This document shows, in pieces, positions 1 through 8,635 of a stretch of 64,000 bases of DNA. The DNA is taken from contig MUGG01000033.1 in the NCBI GenBank assembly GCA_002148405.1, positions 1 through 64,000 on the forward strand. The letters run 5' to 3'. This DNA comes from Alkalinema sp. CACIAM 70d. GTDB taxonomy: Bacteria; Cyanobacteriota; Cyanobacteriia; Leptolyngbyales; Leptolyngbyaceae. Under the pieces are notes generated by a model. It worked only from the letters and a program-made list of their open reading frames with translations. It was not told where the DNA came from and did no database searches. Positions within the stretch are counted from its first letter, which is position 1. Each line of letters opens with the position of its first letter. A program made the translations under genes and the position numbers.

Positions 1-173
1 TTGTGAACCAAAAAGAGGCTGAGTTCCTCGTACGGGACGCAGGCAAAGGCGCAACGGTAGAACTGAAGGTTCCCGACATGAACTGGACAACCGGCGCAAA
101 AATCCAAGAAGTGCAAGCCCATCCTTGGAAAGGTAGCCTGTACCACATCAGCTTCTTATCTGCAAAGGGCTAA
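1..173 (+). CDS. C-terminal part of an unidentified protein
   Basis: An open frame enters from the window edge (codons in register from base 3) and ends at TAA 171-173, giving 56 residues rich in charged and polar positions, with WKGSLYHISF near the end. The GTG at base 3 could be a start, but nothing upstream is visible to judge this, so I treat the gene as truncated by the window. A strong terminator follows 54 bases after the stop, which supports a real gene end. I do not recognise the family. Confidence 0.5.
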   Translation, partial: VNQKEAEFLVRDAGKGATVELKVPDMNWTTGAKIQEVQAHPWKGSLYHISFLSAKG

Positions 174-226
174 TGCAGAATTCCAGTCTGTTTCATGCGC
201 TGGACAACTAAATCATGCATAAGGTG

Positions 227-252
227 AGGTAGGGAATTTCTCTACCTTTTTT
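227..252 (+). terminator. Rho-independent terminator of the first gene
   Basis: A 9-bp stem (AGGTAGGGA against TCTCTACCT, one G-T pair) with a 3-nt loop is followed directly by a run of six T. It lies between the partial first gene and comEC, both on the plus strand, so comEC probably has its own promoter. Confidence 0.85.
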
Positions 253-381
253 GTTGCCTAAGCTTTTTCAGACCCTTCCCTGATCCTGCAAGTCAGTTAG
301 GTCGGCAATAGCAAAGTTCCGCACCCCTGAGGGCACTCTGAACCTAGCATTTATCATCAGCGCAGGGGATGGTTGGTCATC

Positions 382-2676
382 ATGTCAGGGATGGCATTCG
401 TTTGTCTTGCTTATATTTTGGCGCTATTCACCACAGCGATTTCCTGGGGGATCGTGATCGTTCCTATCCTGTTGGGCCTTGCCGCCATCACCTATCCCAC
501 TTGGCGATCGCGCTGGAAATTCCCCACCCTTAGCCGCAAACATTTGATCGCTGCTGGGTGTATTGCCTTCCTCGCCAGCCTCTGGTACCAGTTTCGTATT
601 CCGCAACCGGGAACCCATGATATCAGCCGCTTTGTTCCCGCATTGACGGATCGATCGGTGGCAGTCCAGGGCGTGGTGGAAGCTTCGCCTCGGATGACTC
701 GGAGCGATCGGCGTCAAATTTGGCTCCAAGTGCAGGGTTTGGATCCCAACGGTATCCGGCTCAGTACCGACCCGGCCCAAGCGCAGGGTAAACTCTACGT
801 CACTGTTGGGGCTGATTTAGGCAAAGATTTGTATCCCGGTGCAAAGATCACGCTGACCGGAAAACTCTATCTGCCCCAAGCTGCCAAGAATCCTGGAGCC
901 TTTGATTTTCAGCAATATCTTGCCCAGGAAGGCAGTTTTTCAGGGCTACGGGGTGAAAGCATTCAAGTCTCTCCCGGCCAGCAACCTCAATGGGGCCTGT
1001 GGCAGATTCGCCAACGGATTGTGCGATCGCAAACCGCCTGGTTACCTAAGCCCGAAGGCGAACTGGTTAGTGCCATGGTCTTGGGGGGAAAGGCCGTAGA
1101 CTTGCCCACGACGGTCAAAGAGGACTTTCGCCGTGCCGGATTGTCCCATGCCTTAGCGGCATCAGGCTTTCAAACCTCGCTCATTCTGGGCGTTGTGCTG
1201 GCCCTAACCCGTCGCTTTTCCATAAGAACCCAAGTGATTGCAGGTGGGACAGCACTGGCGATCTTTTTGGGTTTGGCTGGCGTGCAACCGGCGATCCTGC
1301 GGGCGGTGGTTATGGGGGCAGCGGTACTGGTGGGCATGGCCTTAGAACGGCAGGTTAAACCGATCGGATCGTTGCTGCTGTCTGCCACGCTGTTACTTGT
1401 GATTAACCCGTTGTGGATCTGGGATCTGGGCTTTCAATTGAGTGTGTTGGCGACGTTAGGGTTACTGGTCACGGTACCGCCTCTTACGAAATGGCTCGAT
1501 TGGATCCCAAGCCAAATTACACCCGCGATCGCTGTACCGATCGCCGCCTATCTCTGGACGATTCCCTTACAATTGTATACCTTTGGCCTCGTCTCTCCCT
1601 ACAGCATTATCGCTAACGTTCTCACGACTATCCTCATTTCCATCATTAGCTTAGGTGGAATGGTCAGTGCGTTGTGTGCTGTTGTCTATCCCCTGGCAGG
1701 CAGTGCAACGGCTTGGCTCTTGCATTATCCAGTTTTGGCGTTACTGGCGATCGTCCATAGCTTTAGCCAACTCCCCGGCAACAACATTGCGGTGGGAACG
1801 CTACCATTGGTGCTGATGTTGGCGCTCTATGGCGCGATCGTCTTGCTGTGGCTCCGACCCAATTTACGGCGCTATGGTTGGGCTTTTTTCCTGGCGGGTT
1901 TGGCGATGATCTTTTTACCCGCATGGCAATACCAGGCCCAACTGACCCAGGTGACTGCACTGGCAACGAGTCCCCAAGCAGTTCTGGTCATACAAGATCG
2001 GGGCAAGGTGTTACTCGTCAATTCCGGGGATGCTGCTACGGCGGAAATGACCATTGTTCCCTACCTACAAAGCCAGGGCATTAATCAAATCGACTGGGCG
2101 ATCGCCCTGCAAAAACCTGACCCCAACGCTTGGGCGGTGCTACACAAAAATATTGCAGTGCGTAATTTGTACGTTGAGCCTGCTGTGGCTGCTACGATCG
2201 CGCCTACAATTACGAAACAGTTGCAGAAAACACAATTACTTCCCCTCGCAGCGGATTCTCATTACACCTTCGGTCAAATGGGATTGCAATCCCAGGCAGC
2301 AGGACTCATGTTGATGATTCGGGAACAACCTTGGTTCCTAGGTCGATCGCTGGCAAAAGCGGCTCCTCAATCCACTGCCCAATTGCCCAACCCACCTCTA
2401 GTTTCGGATCCTCGCGTAATTTCCTCAGCCTCGCAACCGCGACAACCAATTCTCTGGTGGTCAGGGGGAGCCATTCCCGAGACCTGGTTGCAGCAATGGA
2501 ATCTTCAAGCTGCGATCGCCCATGGCAAACGCCTCCATCCCCAAGTCGAATACACCCTCAAAACGCAAAAAGTGCCTCTGTATTGGTTGCCTCAGCAAGG
2601 GGCTCTACGCTGGCAACCTGATACGGGATTAGTCACAACTTTTGCGACAGATAGGGCTGAATTGGCGTCGCTGTAG
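382..2676 (+). CDS. comEC: ComEC/Rec2-family DNA-uptake membrane protein
   Basis: ComEC forms the inner-membrane channel that passes single-stranded DNA into the cytoplasm during natural transformation. The 764-aa product has two N-terminal membrane segments (about 1-40 and 55-70), a soluble OB-like region (about 90-200), the Competence core with the family signature GLSHALAASGF followed by many hydrophobic helices (about 225-510), and a C-terminal metallo-beta-lactamase-like region (about 530-760). The expected metal-binding HxHxDH stretch is not there: the segment after LLVNSG and VPYLQSQGI reads LQKPDPNAW. The C-terminal domain is therefore probably not an active metallo-hydrolase. ATG 382 is chosen over TTG 373 because a GGGGA ribosome-binding-like stretch precedes it; ATG 391 is also possible. 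Confidence 0.9.
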   Translation: MSGMAFVCLAYILALFTTAISWGIVIVPILLGLAAITYPTWRSRWKFPTLSRKHLIAAGCIAFLASLWYQFRIPQPGTHDISRFVPALTDRSVAVQGVVEASPRMTRSDRRQIWLQVQGLDPNGIRLSTDPAQAQGKLYVTVGADLGKDLYPGAKITLTGKLYLPQAAKNPGAFDFQQYLAQEGSFSGLRGESIQVSPGQQPQWGLWQIRQRIVRSQTAWLPKPEGELVSAMVLGGKAVDLPTTVKEDFRRAGLSHALAASGFQTSLILGVVLALTRRFSIRTQVIAGGTALAIFLGLAGVQPAILRAVVMGAAVLVGMALERQVKPIGSLLLSATLLLVINPLWIWDLGFQLSVLATLGLLVTVPPLTKWLDWIPSQITPAIAVPIAAYLWTIPLQLYTFGLVSPYSIIANVLTTILISIISLGGMVSALCAVVYPLAGSATAWLLHYPVLALLAIVHSFSQLPGNNIAVGTLPLVLMLALYGAIVLLWLRPNLRRYGWAFFLAGLAMIFLPAWQYQAQLTQVTALATSPQAVLVIQDRGKVLLVNSGDAATAEMTIVPYLQSQGINQIDWAIALQKPDPNAWAVLHKNIAVRNLYVEPAVAATIAPTITKQLQKTQLLPLAADSHYTFGQMGLQSQAAGLMLMIREQPWFLGRSLAKAAPQSTAQLPNPPLVSDPRVISSASQPRQPILWWSGGAIPETWLQQWNLQAAIAHGKRLHPQVEYTLKTQKVPLYWLPQQGALRWQPDTGLVTTFATDRAELASL

Positions 2677-2778
2677 TATAGTAAGAGGAGTTGACTCATC
2701 GGGGTCGCTGTTTTTGATGCAAATGCTTGTTGATAACCAGCGATTGGCCTCGAGGCAAATTAACTGAATAGAGCAATT

Positions 2779-2863
2779 GGAGAGGTGGCAGAGCGGTTGA
2801 ATGCGGCGCACTCGAAATGCGTTTTAGGGAAACCTAACGGGGGTTCGAATCCCCCCCTCTCCG
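2779..2863 (+). tRNA. tRNA-Ser (anticodon CGA)
   Basis: The cloverleaf is complete: acceptor stem GGAGAGG/CCTCTCC, anticodon loop CTCGAAA with CGA at 2813-2815, a long variable arm typical of class II tRNAs, and a T-arm containing GGTTCGAATCC. Discriminator base is G2863, as usual for tRNA-Ser. The 3' CCA is not encoded (TTAAAA follows). It reads UCG codons. Confidence 0.97.
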
Positions 2864-2910
2864 TTAAAAAATATGTTAGATGTGCTGGAATGAGTCCAGG
2901 GTCACGGCTG

Positions 2911-2953
2911 ATTGCTACGAATTAATTGCCACGAAATTAATTGCTACGAATTC
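2911..2953 (+). repeat. Three-copy 14-15 bp degenerate tandem repeat
   Basis: Units attgctacgaatta (2911-2924), attgccacgaaatta (2925-2939) and attgctacgaattc (2940-2953) follow each other directly. The array sits between tRNA-Ser and the methyltransferase-like gene. Confidence 0.85.
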
Positions 2954-3020
2954 AATGGGAGATGCATGCTCTACGAGCACAATCTCGATACTTCATCAGT
3001 CTTGAATCATTCAAAGCGTT

Positions 3021-3716
3021 ATGCGTCTAGAACAAGTTTTACCCTGGGGCCGATCGCTCAAAGAATATCGGGAAATGTTTGGGCTGACCCAGGCAGAGTT
3101 AGATCTTCATATTCTTGATTGTGCAGGCGGGCCAGCCAGTTTTAATGCAGAAATGACGGCATTAGGTAAACGGGTCGTGTCCTGTGATCCGGTGTACCAG
3201 TTTTCTGCCGAGCAAATTGCCCAGCGAATTGATGAAGCTGTACCGCACATTGTTAAAAGTGTGGAGGCCAACCGCGAAAAGTTCGTCTGGACCGGGATCG
3301 ATACCCTAGATGAGCTATTGCGGATTCGCCTAACGGCGATGCAGACGTTTTTGGCTGACTTTCCCCAGGGGCTCCTAGCGGGACGCTATCGCCAGGAAGC
3401 GTTACCTCAATTGCCCTTTCCCGATCGTGCCTTTGACTTAGCCATTTCCTCTCACCTGCTGTTTACCTATTCGGAACATTTGTCGTTGGACTTCCACATC
3501 GCAGCGATTGCGGAAATGTGCCGACTGGCTCCCGATGTCCGCATCTTCCCATTGTTAATGAATATGACAGGAGAACGATCGCCCTATGTGGATCCTGTAA
3601 TTGAGCATTTCCAAGCGATCGGCTATACCCTACAAATTCAGACTGTGCCCTACGAGTTTCAGCGGGGCGGCAACCAGATTTTGCGGCTTTTATCGGCAAC
3701 TGAGGAGAACTCATAA
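3021..3716 (+). CDS. SAM-dependent methyltransferase-like protein
   Basis: The 231-aa product looks like a class I Rossmann-fold methyltransferase. LDLHILDCAGGPASFNAEM (about 27-45) is the glycine-rich motif I position, SCDPVYQF (about 54-61) is the acidic end of strand 2, and PFPDRAFDLAISSHLLF (about 132-148) matches the motif IV region of this fold. The DCAGGP form of motif I differs from the common D-x-G-x-G. The substrate cannot be told. The gene stands alone between tRNA-Ser and psaK. ATG 3021 has no clear Shine-Dalgarno sequence. Confidence 0.75.
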   Translation: MRLEQVLPWGRSLKEYREMFGLTQAELDLHILDCAGGPASFNAEMTALGKRVVSCDPVYQFSAEQIAQRIDEAVPHIVKSVEANREKFVWTGIDTLDELLRIRLTAMQTFLADFPQGLLAGRYRQEALPQLPFPDRAFDLAISSHLLFTYSEHLSLDFHIAAIAEMCRLAPDVRIFPLLMNMTGERSPYVDPVIEHFQAIGYTLQIQTVPYEFQRGGNQILRLLSATEENS

Positions 3717-3892
3717 CCGATCCCCCCCTTGAAGGCGTTGATAGATCCATTGCAATGAACCAAACGTTATGTAACAAAACTTTTTGCTAAACGTTAACAA
3801 TTGCTGCGAACGCGGGACGATGCTGGCGTTTTTTGGAAGAATGCTTGGTACATAAAGATTTCCACGCGTTAACAAAAAGAAGGAGACACACC
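3717..3892 (+). promoter_or_regulatory. Upstream region of psaK with repeated CGTTA motifs
   Basis: CGTTAACAA occurs twice (3792-3800 and 3867-3875), and a related cgttatgtaacaaa lies at 3764-3777. TGTAAC is the reverse complement of GTTACA, the half-site of the HLR1 element bound by RpaB upstream of many photosystem I genes, but only one clear half-site is present. A regulatory role is inference. The strong Shine-Dalgarno stretch GAAGGAG ends at 3885. Confidence 0.35.
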
Positions 3893-4153
3893 TTGGTTAC
3901 CACAACCTTACTCGCTGTTGCTCGCACAGTGGAATGGAGCCCCAAAGTTGCAGTTGTCATGATCCTGTGCAACATTCTGGCGATTGCGATCGGGAAATAC
4001 ACGATTCAACAAAAAAATGTTGGTCTGGGGCTGCCCTCCGCTGACCAGTTCTTTGGTGGCATGAGCCATGGTGCAATGCTCGGTGTGACCAGCTTGGGTC
4101 ACATTCTGGGAGCTGGTGCAATTTTAGGTCTGGCCTACGTGGGTGCGCTATAA
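3893..4153 (+). CDS. psaK: Photosystem I subunit PsaK
   Basis: PsaK is a small two-helix thylakoid subunit at the edge of photosystem I, involved in trimer periphery and antenna coupling. The product has helix 1 around VAVVMILCNILAIAIG and helix 2 around GAMLGVTSLGHILGAGAILG, joined by the loop with NVGLGLPS. TTG 3893 is chosen as the start because GAAGGAG (3879-3885) lies 7 bases upstream and the resulting 86 residues match the usual PsaK length. The in-frame ATG at 3833 would add 20 unrelated residues and has no ribosome-binding site. A terminator follows 49 bases after the stop, so it is probably monocistronic. Confidence 0.93.
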   Translation: MVTTTLLAVARTVEWSPKVAVVMILCNILAIAIGKYTIQQKNVGLGLPSADQFFGGMSHGAMLGVTSLGHILGAGAILGLAYVGAL

Positions 4154-4202
4154 GACGCCCTGGGTTTGCAGTTTCAAGTCCTCTGCTTCTGATGTCTCAC
4201 GG

Positions 4203-4231
4203 GCTGGAGTTTATGCGCTCCAGCTTTTTTT
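4203..4231 (+). terminator. Terminator of psaK
   Basis: A perfect 7-bp stem GCTGGAG/CTCCAGC with an 8-nt loop is followed by seven T (4225-4231). Confidence 0.9.
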
Positions 4232-4309
4232 ATTGGCATTCCTTTGCTGGGCGATCGCGTTAATGGGCGATCGTGTTTATTACTGATCGTCCGCTCATGC
4301 CAACTCGTT

Positions 4310-4345
4310 AGTTGTTTGCACAGTTGTTTGTACGGCTGTTTGCAC
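4310..4345 (+). repeat. Three-copy 12-bp tandem repeat against a start codon
   Basis: Units agttgtttgcac (4310-4321), agttgtttgtac (4322-4333) and ggctgtttgcac (4334-4345) end one base before ATG 4347 of the sugar-binding protein gene. The position where a ribosome-binding site would lie is thus made of repeat. Confidence 0.9.
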
Positions 4346-4346
4346 G

Positions 4347-5651
4347 ATGAAACATTTTCAATCCCCCACCCGCCGAAGATTTTTGAGTTGGGCGGCCTTG
4401 GGACTGGGCTGGGTTACCCAAGCCTGTCAACCCTCCCCTCGATCGACCCCAAAAAAGACCTCTACAGGCGAGATCGAACTCACAGTGATGATCGGTGCCC
4501 AGGAAATTCCCACCTGGAAGCCAGTGATTGAGCAATGGGAAGCGCAACAATCCCAGATCCGCATCAACATTATTGAAGGGCCAACAGCGACTAATTTGGT
4601 GGAAGATCTTTACACCTCGGCCTTTTTGCTGGGCGAATCTCCCTATGACTTGATCTTCATGGACATTGTCTGGGTGCCGAAGTTTGCGGCGGCGGGGTGG
4701 CTGTTGGATCTCTCCGATCGACTCTCCGAGGCCGATTTAACCGACTTCCTCAAAGCGGATGTGGCAGGGGGACGCTATGAAGGCGGTCTCTATCGCCTAC
4801 CCGCTCGAACGGATGCTGGAATGTTGTTCTATCGCAAGGATTTACTAGCCGCAGCGGGCTATCAACCGCCAGAAACAACCCTGGAATTGCTCAAAATCGC
4901 TCAAGACCTGCAAGTCCAAAAGAAAGTACGGTGGGGCTATCTTTGGCAGGGACGCCAGTATGAAGGATTGCCAGCCATGTTTGTTGAAGTATTGGCGGGG
5001 TATGGGGGGTTTTGGATTAATCCGGAAACCCAGGATGTGGGCCTCGATCGGCCAGAGGCCTTGAATGCGCTGCGATTTTTGGCTGAGACGATCGCTGCCG
5101 GAATTGCGCCATCCGGAGTCACCACCTATCAAGAGGAAGAAACCCGCCGCATGTTCCAAAATGGGGATGCGCTCTTCCTGCGAAACTGGCCCTACGTCTG
5201 GCCGTTGGCCAATGCCGCTGATTCCCCCGTGCGAGGCAATATTGCGATCAAACCTATGGTGCACGCACCGGGATTTGCCAGTGCAGGGTGCTTAGGTGGT
5301 TGGGGCTGGGGGATTGCCAAATCGACCCGCCATCCCGAAGCCGCATGGCAAGCGGTACAACATTTGTGCAGTTCCCTGGCGCAAAAACAAATTGCTTTAT
5401 CCTACGGTTACCTTCCTACTCGTCGATCGCTCTACCAAGATACTGAGATTTTACAGAAATATCCCTTTTTCCCATCCATGCTGACGGTCTTGGAATCAGC
5501 GGTATTGCGCCCTCCGATCGCCCAATATGCCCAAGCTTCCGATATTCTCCAGCGCTATCTAAGTGCCGCTCTGAGCAAACGGATGTCACCGGATCAAGCA
5601 CTTAAATCAGCAGCTAATGAAACCCGACGCTTGTTAGGAAAAAAGACTTAA
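4347..5651 (+). CDS. Carbohydrate ABC importer, substrate-binding lipoprotein
   Basis: This family 1 extracellular solute-binding protein (434 aa) would capture a sugar or compatible solute in the periplasm. The N-terminus combines a twin-arginine-type stretch RRRFL (9-13), a hydrophobic core and a lipobox ending at Cys27 (VTQAC), so it is probably a Tat-exported lipoprotein. The mature part has the usual features of the maltose/trehalose-binding class: SPYDLIFMDIVW, GLYRLPARTDAGMLFYRKDLL and a late GGWGWGIAKSTRHPEAAW. It is the first gene of a four-gene importer set, 4 bases before the first permease. GgtB (glucosylglycerol) and trehalose- or maltose-binding proteins are the nearest types I can name; the substrate is not decided by the sequence. 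Confidence 0.88.
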   Translation: MKHFQSPTRRRFLSWAALGLGWVTQACQPSPRSTPKKTSTGEIELTVMIGAQEIPTWKPVIEQWEAQQSQIRINIIEGPTATNLVEDLYTSAFLLGESPYDLIFMDIVWVPKFAAAGWLLDLSDRLSEADLTDFLKADVAGGRYEGGLYRLPARTDAGMLFYRKDLLAAAGYQPPETTLELLKIAQDLQVQKKVRWGYLWQGRQYEGLPAMFVEVLAGYGGFWINPETQDVGLDRPEALNALRFLAETIAAGIAPSGVTTYQEEETRRMFQNGDALFLRNWPYVWPLANAADSPVRGNIAIKPMVHAPGFASAGCLGGWGWGIAKSTRHPEAAWQAVQHLCSSLAQKQIALSYGYLPTRRSLYQDTEILQKYPFFPSMLTVLESAVLRPPIAQYAQASDILQRYLSAALSKRMSPDQALKSAANETRRLLGKKT

Positions 5652-5655
5652 ATAG

Positions 5656-6588
5656 ATGAGGATGCCGTACATGATGGATTCCCAGTCTGCCAAAATTCCA
5701 ACGATCGTCCAACGAGAACGGCGGATCGGTTGGTTATTGCTTGCTCCAGCATTGCTACTTTTAACCTTAGTATTTGCCTATCCAATTCTTCGTGCCATTG
5801 GACAAAGCTTATTTACCCAGAATTTAGGAACGGAATTGCAACCGCAGTTTTCTGGATTGGCGAACTATGCTCGCATGGCAGTGGATAGCCGATTTTGGCA
5901 AAGCTTAAGCAATTCTGCTGGGTTCACGATCGTGTCTGTCGCGATCGAATTAATCCTTGGCATGGGCATTGCGCTGTTGCTCAACCAATCCTTTTGCGGT
6001 CGGGGCATTGTGCGAACAATTGCCATTTTACCTTGGGCGTTACCGACCGCATTAATCGCCTTGGCTTGGACTTGGATTTTTAATGATCAATTTGGTATTG
6101 TCAATGATTTACTCATGCGAATGGGTATCATGCGGCAGGAAATGAATTGGCTAGGTGATCCCACATTAGCTATGGTTGCACTTATTGTTGCTGATGTTTG
6201 GAAAACGACTCCGTTTATTAGCATCTTACTGCTGGCTGGATTGCAGTCCATTCCAGGGGATCTCTACGAAGCCCACGCGATCGATGGTGCAAGTCCCTGG
6301 CAGAGTTTTTGGGCGATCACCTTACCGCTCCTCATGCCACAAATTTTAATTGCGGCCCTGTTTCGGTTTGCCCAAGCCTTCGGGATCTTCGATCTGGTAA
6401 CGGTAATGACTGGCGGTGGCCCCGGTGGGGCAACGGAAATGGTTTCGCTCTACGTCTATGCCACGATCATGCGCTACCTAGATTTTGGCTACGGCTCGGC
6501 GTTAGTCGTTGTGACTTTTCTCATCCTAGTCATTGCGGTTACAGTGATCACTGTTTTAGTACAAAGACTTCGTAGAAATTTGGCTTAG
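5656..6588 (+). CDS. Carbohydrate ABC importer permease (MalF type)
   Basis: Inner-membrane half of the sugar channel, 310 aa with six predicted helices. The EAA loop that docks on the ATPase is clear near residue 205: EAHAIDGASPWQSFW followed by ITLPLL. It starts 4 bases after the binding-protein stop, so the two are almost certainly cotranscribed. Start choice among ATG 5656, 5662, 5671 and 5674 is open; the first is listed. It pairs with the permease at 6666. Confidence 0.9.
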   Translation: MRMPYMMDSQSAKIPTIVQRERRIGWLLLAPALLLLTLVFAYPILRAIGQSLFTQNLGTELQPQFSGLANYARMAVDSRFWQSLSNSAGFTIVSVAIELILGMGIALLLNQSFCGRGIVRTIAILPWALPTALIALAWTWIFNDQFGIVNDLLMRMGIMRQEMNWLGDPTLAMVALIVADVWKTTPFISILLLAGLQSIPGDLYEAHAIDGASPWQSFWAITLPLLMPQILIAALFRFAQAFGIFDLVTVMTGGGPGGATEMVSLYVYATIMRYLDFGYGSALVVVTFLILVIAVTVITVLVQRLRRNLA

Positions 6589-6630
6589 CAACAATTTGAT
6601 CTAACAAAAACTTGGCCTAGCAACAATTTG
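6580..6630 (+). repeat. 32-bp-spaced direct repeat across the permease stop codon
   Basis: ttggcttagcaacaatttg (6580-6598) recurs as ttggcctagcaacaatttg (6612-6630) with one mismatch. The first copy contains the TAG stop of the upstream permease, so the end of the gene has been copied into the spacer. Confidence 0.85.
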
Positions 6631-6665
6631 GCCGAATAATTTCCACATTATTTCAGTTCACGATT

Positions 6666-7502
6666 ATGGCTTCCCCTCAAGTTCCTAAAATCCTTCGATC
6701 GATCACCATTGCGATGGTCATCCTTTTCTGCCTTGCCCCTATCCTCTGGCAGTTATTAACTTCCTTTAAAACCAATGCAGACATTGCAGCCATTCCCAAT
6801 GTCTATTTTCCTAAACGCTTGACCTTTGCCCACTATCAAGAACTCTTTACCCGTCGTCCTTTCTGGAATTATTTACTAAATAGTGCTGGAGTAGCAACGG
6901 TTTCTACGCTGTTATCACTGGGATTAGGGGCCCCTGCGGCCTACGTTTTAGCTCGGATTAAACTACCGGGAGAACGACTCATTTTGGCAGCCATTTTATT
7001 GATGACGCTGTTTCCGTATATCCTTTTGTTTCTAGGGCTGTTGGAACTGGTACAAAAATTCGGCTTAGGTAATCAATACCTTGCTCTAATTATTCCTTAC
7101 ACTGCGATTAACCTACCCCTGACCATTCTAGTGCTACGAAGTTTTTTCCAGCAATTGCCGATCGATCTGGAAGATGCTGCCCGAGTGGATGGTTACAATA
7201 CAGTTGCGATGCTTGTGCAAATCGTTTTACCCATGACAGTCCCAGCTTTGGTTACGACAGGAATTTTGGCGTTTATTTTCGCCTGGAATGAGTTTCTGTT
7301 TGCCCTAACCTTTATTACCCAAGAATCCATGAAAACCATTCCCGTCGCTGCTGCTCAACTGGGGGGCGCGTCGGTGTTCGAAATTCCCTACGGCCCGATC
7401 GCCGCCGCTACGGTTTTAGGAACCTTGCCGTTAGTTGGCTTGGTTTTAGCATTTCAACGACGGATTATCAGTGGGTTAACTGCCGGAGCTGTCAAAGGGT
7501 AA
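6666..7502 (+). CDS. Carbohydrate ABC importer permease (MalG type)
   Basis: Second inner-membrane subunit, 278 aa with six predicted helices, beginning with a membrane segment at about 10-30 as in MalG-type permeases. The EAA loop near residue 170 reads EDAARVDGYNTVAM followed by IVLPMTVPAL, and FAWNEFLFAL is the usual segment after it. It forms a heterodimer with the product of the gene at 5656. The spacer before it holds a short duplication. ATG 6666 is the only sensible start. Confidence 0.9.
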   Translation: MASPQVPKILRSITIAMVILFCLAPILWQLLTSFKTNADIAAIPNVYFPKRLTFAHYQELFTRRPFWNYLLNSAGVATVSTLLSLGLGAPAAYVLARIKLPGERLILAAILLMTLFPYILLFLGLLELVQKFGLGNQYLALIIPYTAINLPLTILVLRSFFQQLPIDLEDAARVDGYNTVAMLVQIVLPMTVPALVTTGILAFIFAWNEFLFALTFITQESMKTIPVAAAQLGGASVFEIPYGPIAAATVLGTLPLVGLVLAFQRRIISGLTAGAVKG

Positions 7503-7561
7503 GTTGGTGAGGATGGGGATAAAAAATACATATCGGTTGAAAGATTACAACGAGGTTAACC

Positions 7562-8635
7562 ATGGCAATGCTAGAGTTGCAAAATTTACAAAAGGCTTAT
7601 AGTTCAACCGTTATTCCAGTTAAACAGATTAACTTAACAGTACAGGAGGGAGAATTTCTAACCCTGCTGGGGCCTTCAGGCTGCGGTAAATCTACGATTC
7701 TGCGCTTAATTGCAGGCCTAGAACAGCCAACCCAGGGCAAAATTCTCATCGATCGCCAAGAGGTCACAGCCCTCAGTCCTAGCGATCGTAATATCGCCAT
7801 GGTGTTCCAAAGCTATGCCCTTTACCCCCATATGACCGTTCGCGACAATATTGCTTCTGGTCTGAAACTCCGCAAAGTTCCCGCTGGAGAAATTCAGCGA
7901 CGGATTCAAGAGGTCGCGTTGTTTCTAGGATTAGAAGCCCTGATGGATCGTAAACCGGGTCAACTCTCTGGAGGGCAGCGCCAACGGGTGGCTGTGGCAC
8001 GGGCCTTGGTGCGCCAGCCAGCGGTATTTCTGTTGGATGAACCGTTGAGTAACTTGGATGCGCTACTGCGGGAACAGGTGCGGGCAGAACTTAAGCAACT
8101 GTTTGCGTCACAATCGGCTCCCGTCGTCTATGTGACTCATGACCAGACCGAAGCGATGACGCTATCCACTCGAGTTGCAGTGCTATACAACGGTGAGTTG
8201 CAACAACTGGATACACCGCAACAAATTTATACCCACCCTGCCAATCAGTTTGTTGCTGGATTTATTGGCAGTCCTCAAATGAATTTTTGGACGTTGCCCT
8301 GTGGCGATCGAACTGTCAATCTGGGGCATTGTCGAATTCCACTACCTGCTTCGATCCCCAGCGTTAACACTGTCATTTTGGGTGTTCGGCCTGAGCAAGT
8401 GGTGTTGGCTTCAGAACTCCACGATCGCTGTGTCACAGGCAAAATTATTCTGGTCGAACATCTTGGCATGTCTTGGCTAGTCACCGTTACGATTCCATCC
8501 TCAGAAATGCAACCGTTGACATTACGAGCCGTTTTACCCGTCGATCGCAGTTATACTGTCGGCGATACTATTACTTTAGAATTACCGATCGAACATTTTC
8601 ATTGGTTTGATGTCACAAGCGGTCAAGCTTTTTAA
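7562..8635 (+). CDS. Carbohydrate ABC importer ATPase (MalK/UgpC/GgtA type)
   Basis: Cytoplasmic ATPase energising the importer, 357 aa. Visible motifs are Walker A GPSGCGKST (about 38-46), Q-loop VFQSYALYPHMTV, signature LSGGQRQR, Walker B VFLLDEPLSNLDAL and H-loop YVTHDQTEAMT. The C-terminal 120 residues form the OB/TOBE regulatory domain of MalK-type ATPases. With the binding protein and both permeases just upstream, the importer is complete. In some cyanobacteria (Synechocystis) the corresponding ATPase is encoded apart from the other three; here all four are together. Confidence 0.92.
   Translation: MAMLELQNLQKAYSSTVIPVKQINLTVQEGEFLTLLGPSGCGKSTILRLIAGLEQPTQGKILIDRQEVTALSPSDRNIAMVFQSYALYPHMTVRDNIASGLKLRKVPAGEIQRRIQEVALFLGLEALMDRKPGQLSGGQRQRVAVARALVRQPAVFLLDEPLSNLDALLREQVRAELKQLFASQSAPVVYVTHDQTEAMTLSTRVAVLYNGELQQLDTPQQIYTHPANQFVAGFIGSPQMNFWTLPCGDRTVNLGHCRIPLPASIPSVNTVILGVRPEQVVLASELHDRCVTGKIILVEHLGMSWLVTVTIPSSEMQPLTLRAVLPVDRSYTVGDTITLELPIEHFHWFDVTSGQAF

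Noticed and set aside
3764..3777. HLR1/RpaB site upstream of psaK
   Set aside because: Only one half-site (TGTAAC) is clear; the second required half-site is missing at the right distance.
4347..8635. Firm naming of the importer as GgtABCD
   Set aside because: The architecture fits, but trehalose, maltose and glucosylglycerol importers cannot be told apart from the sequence alone.
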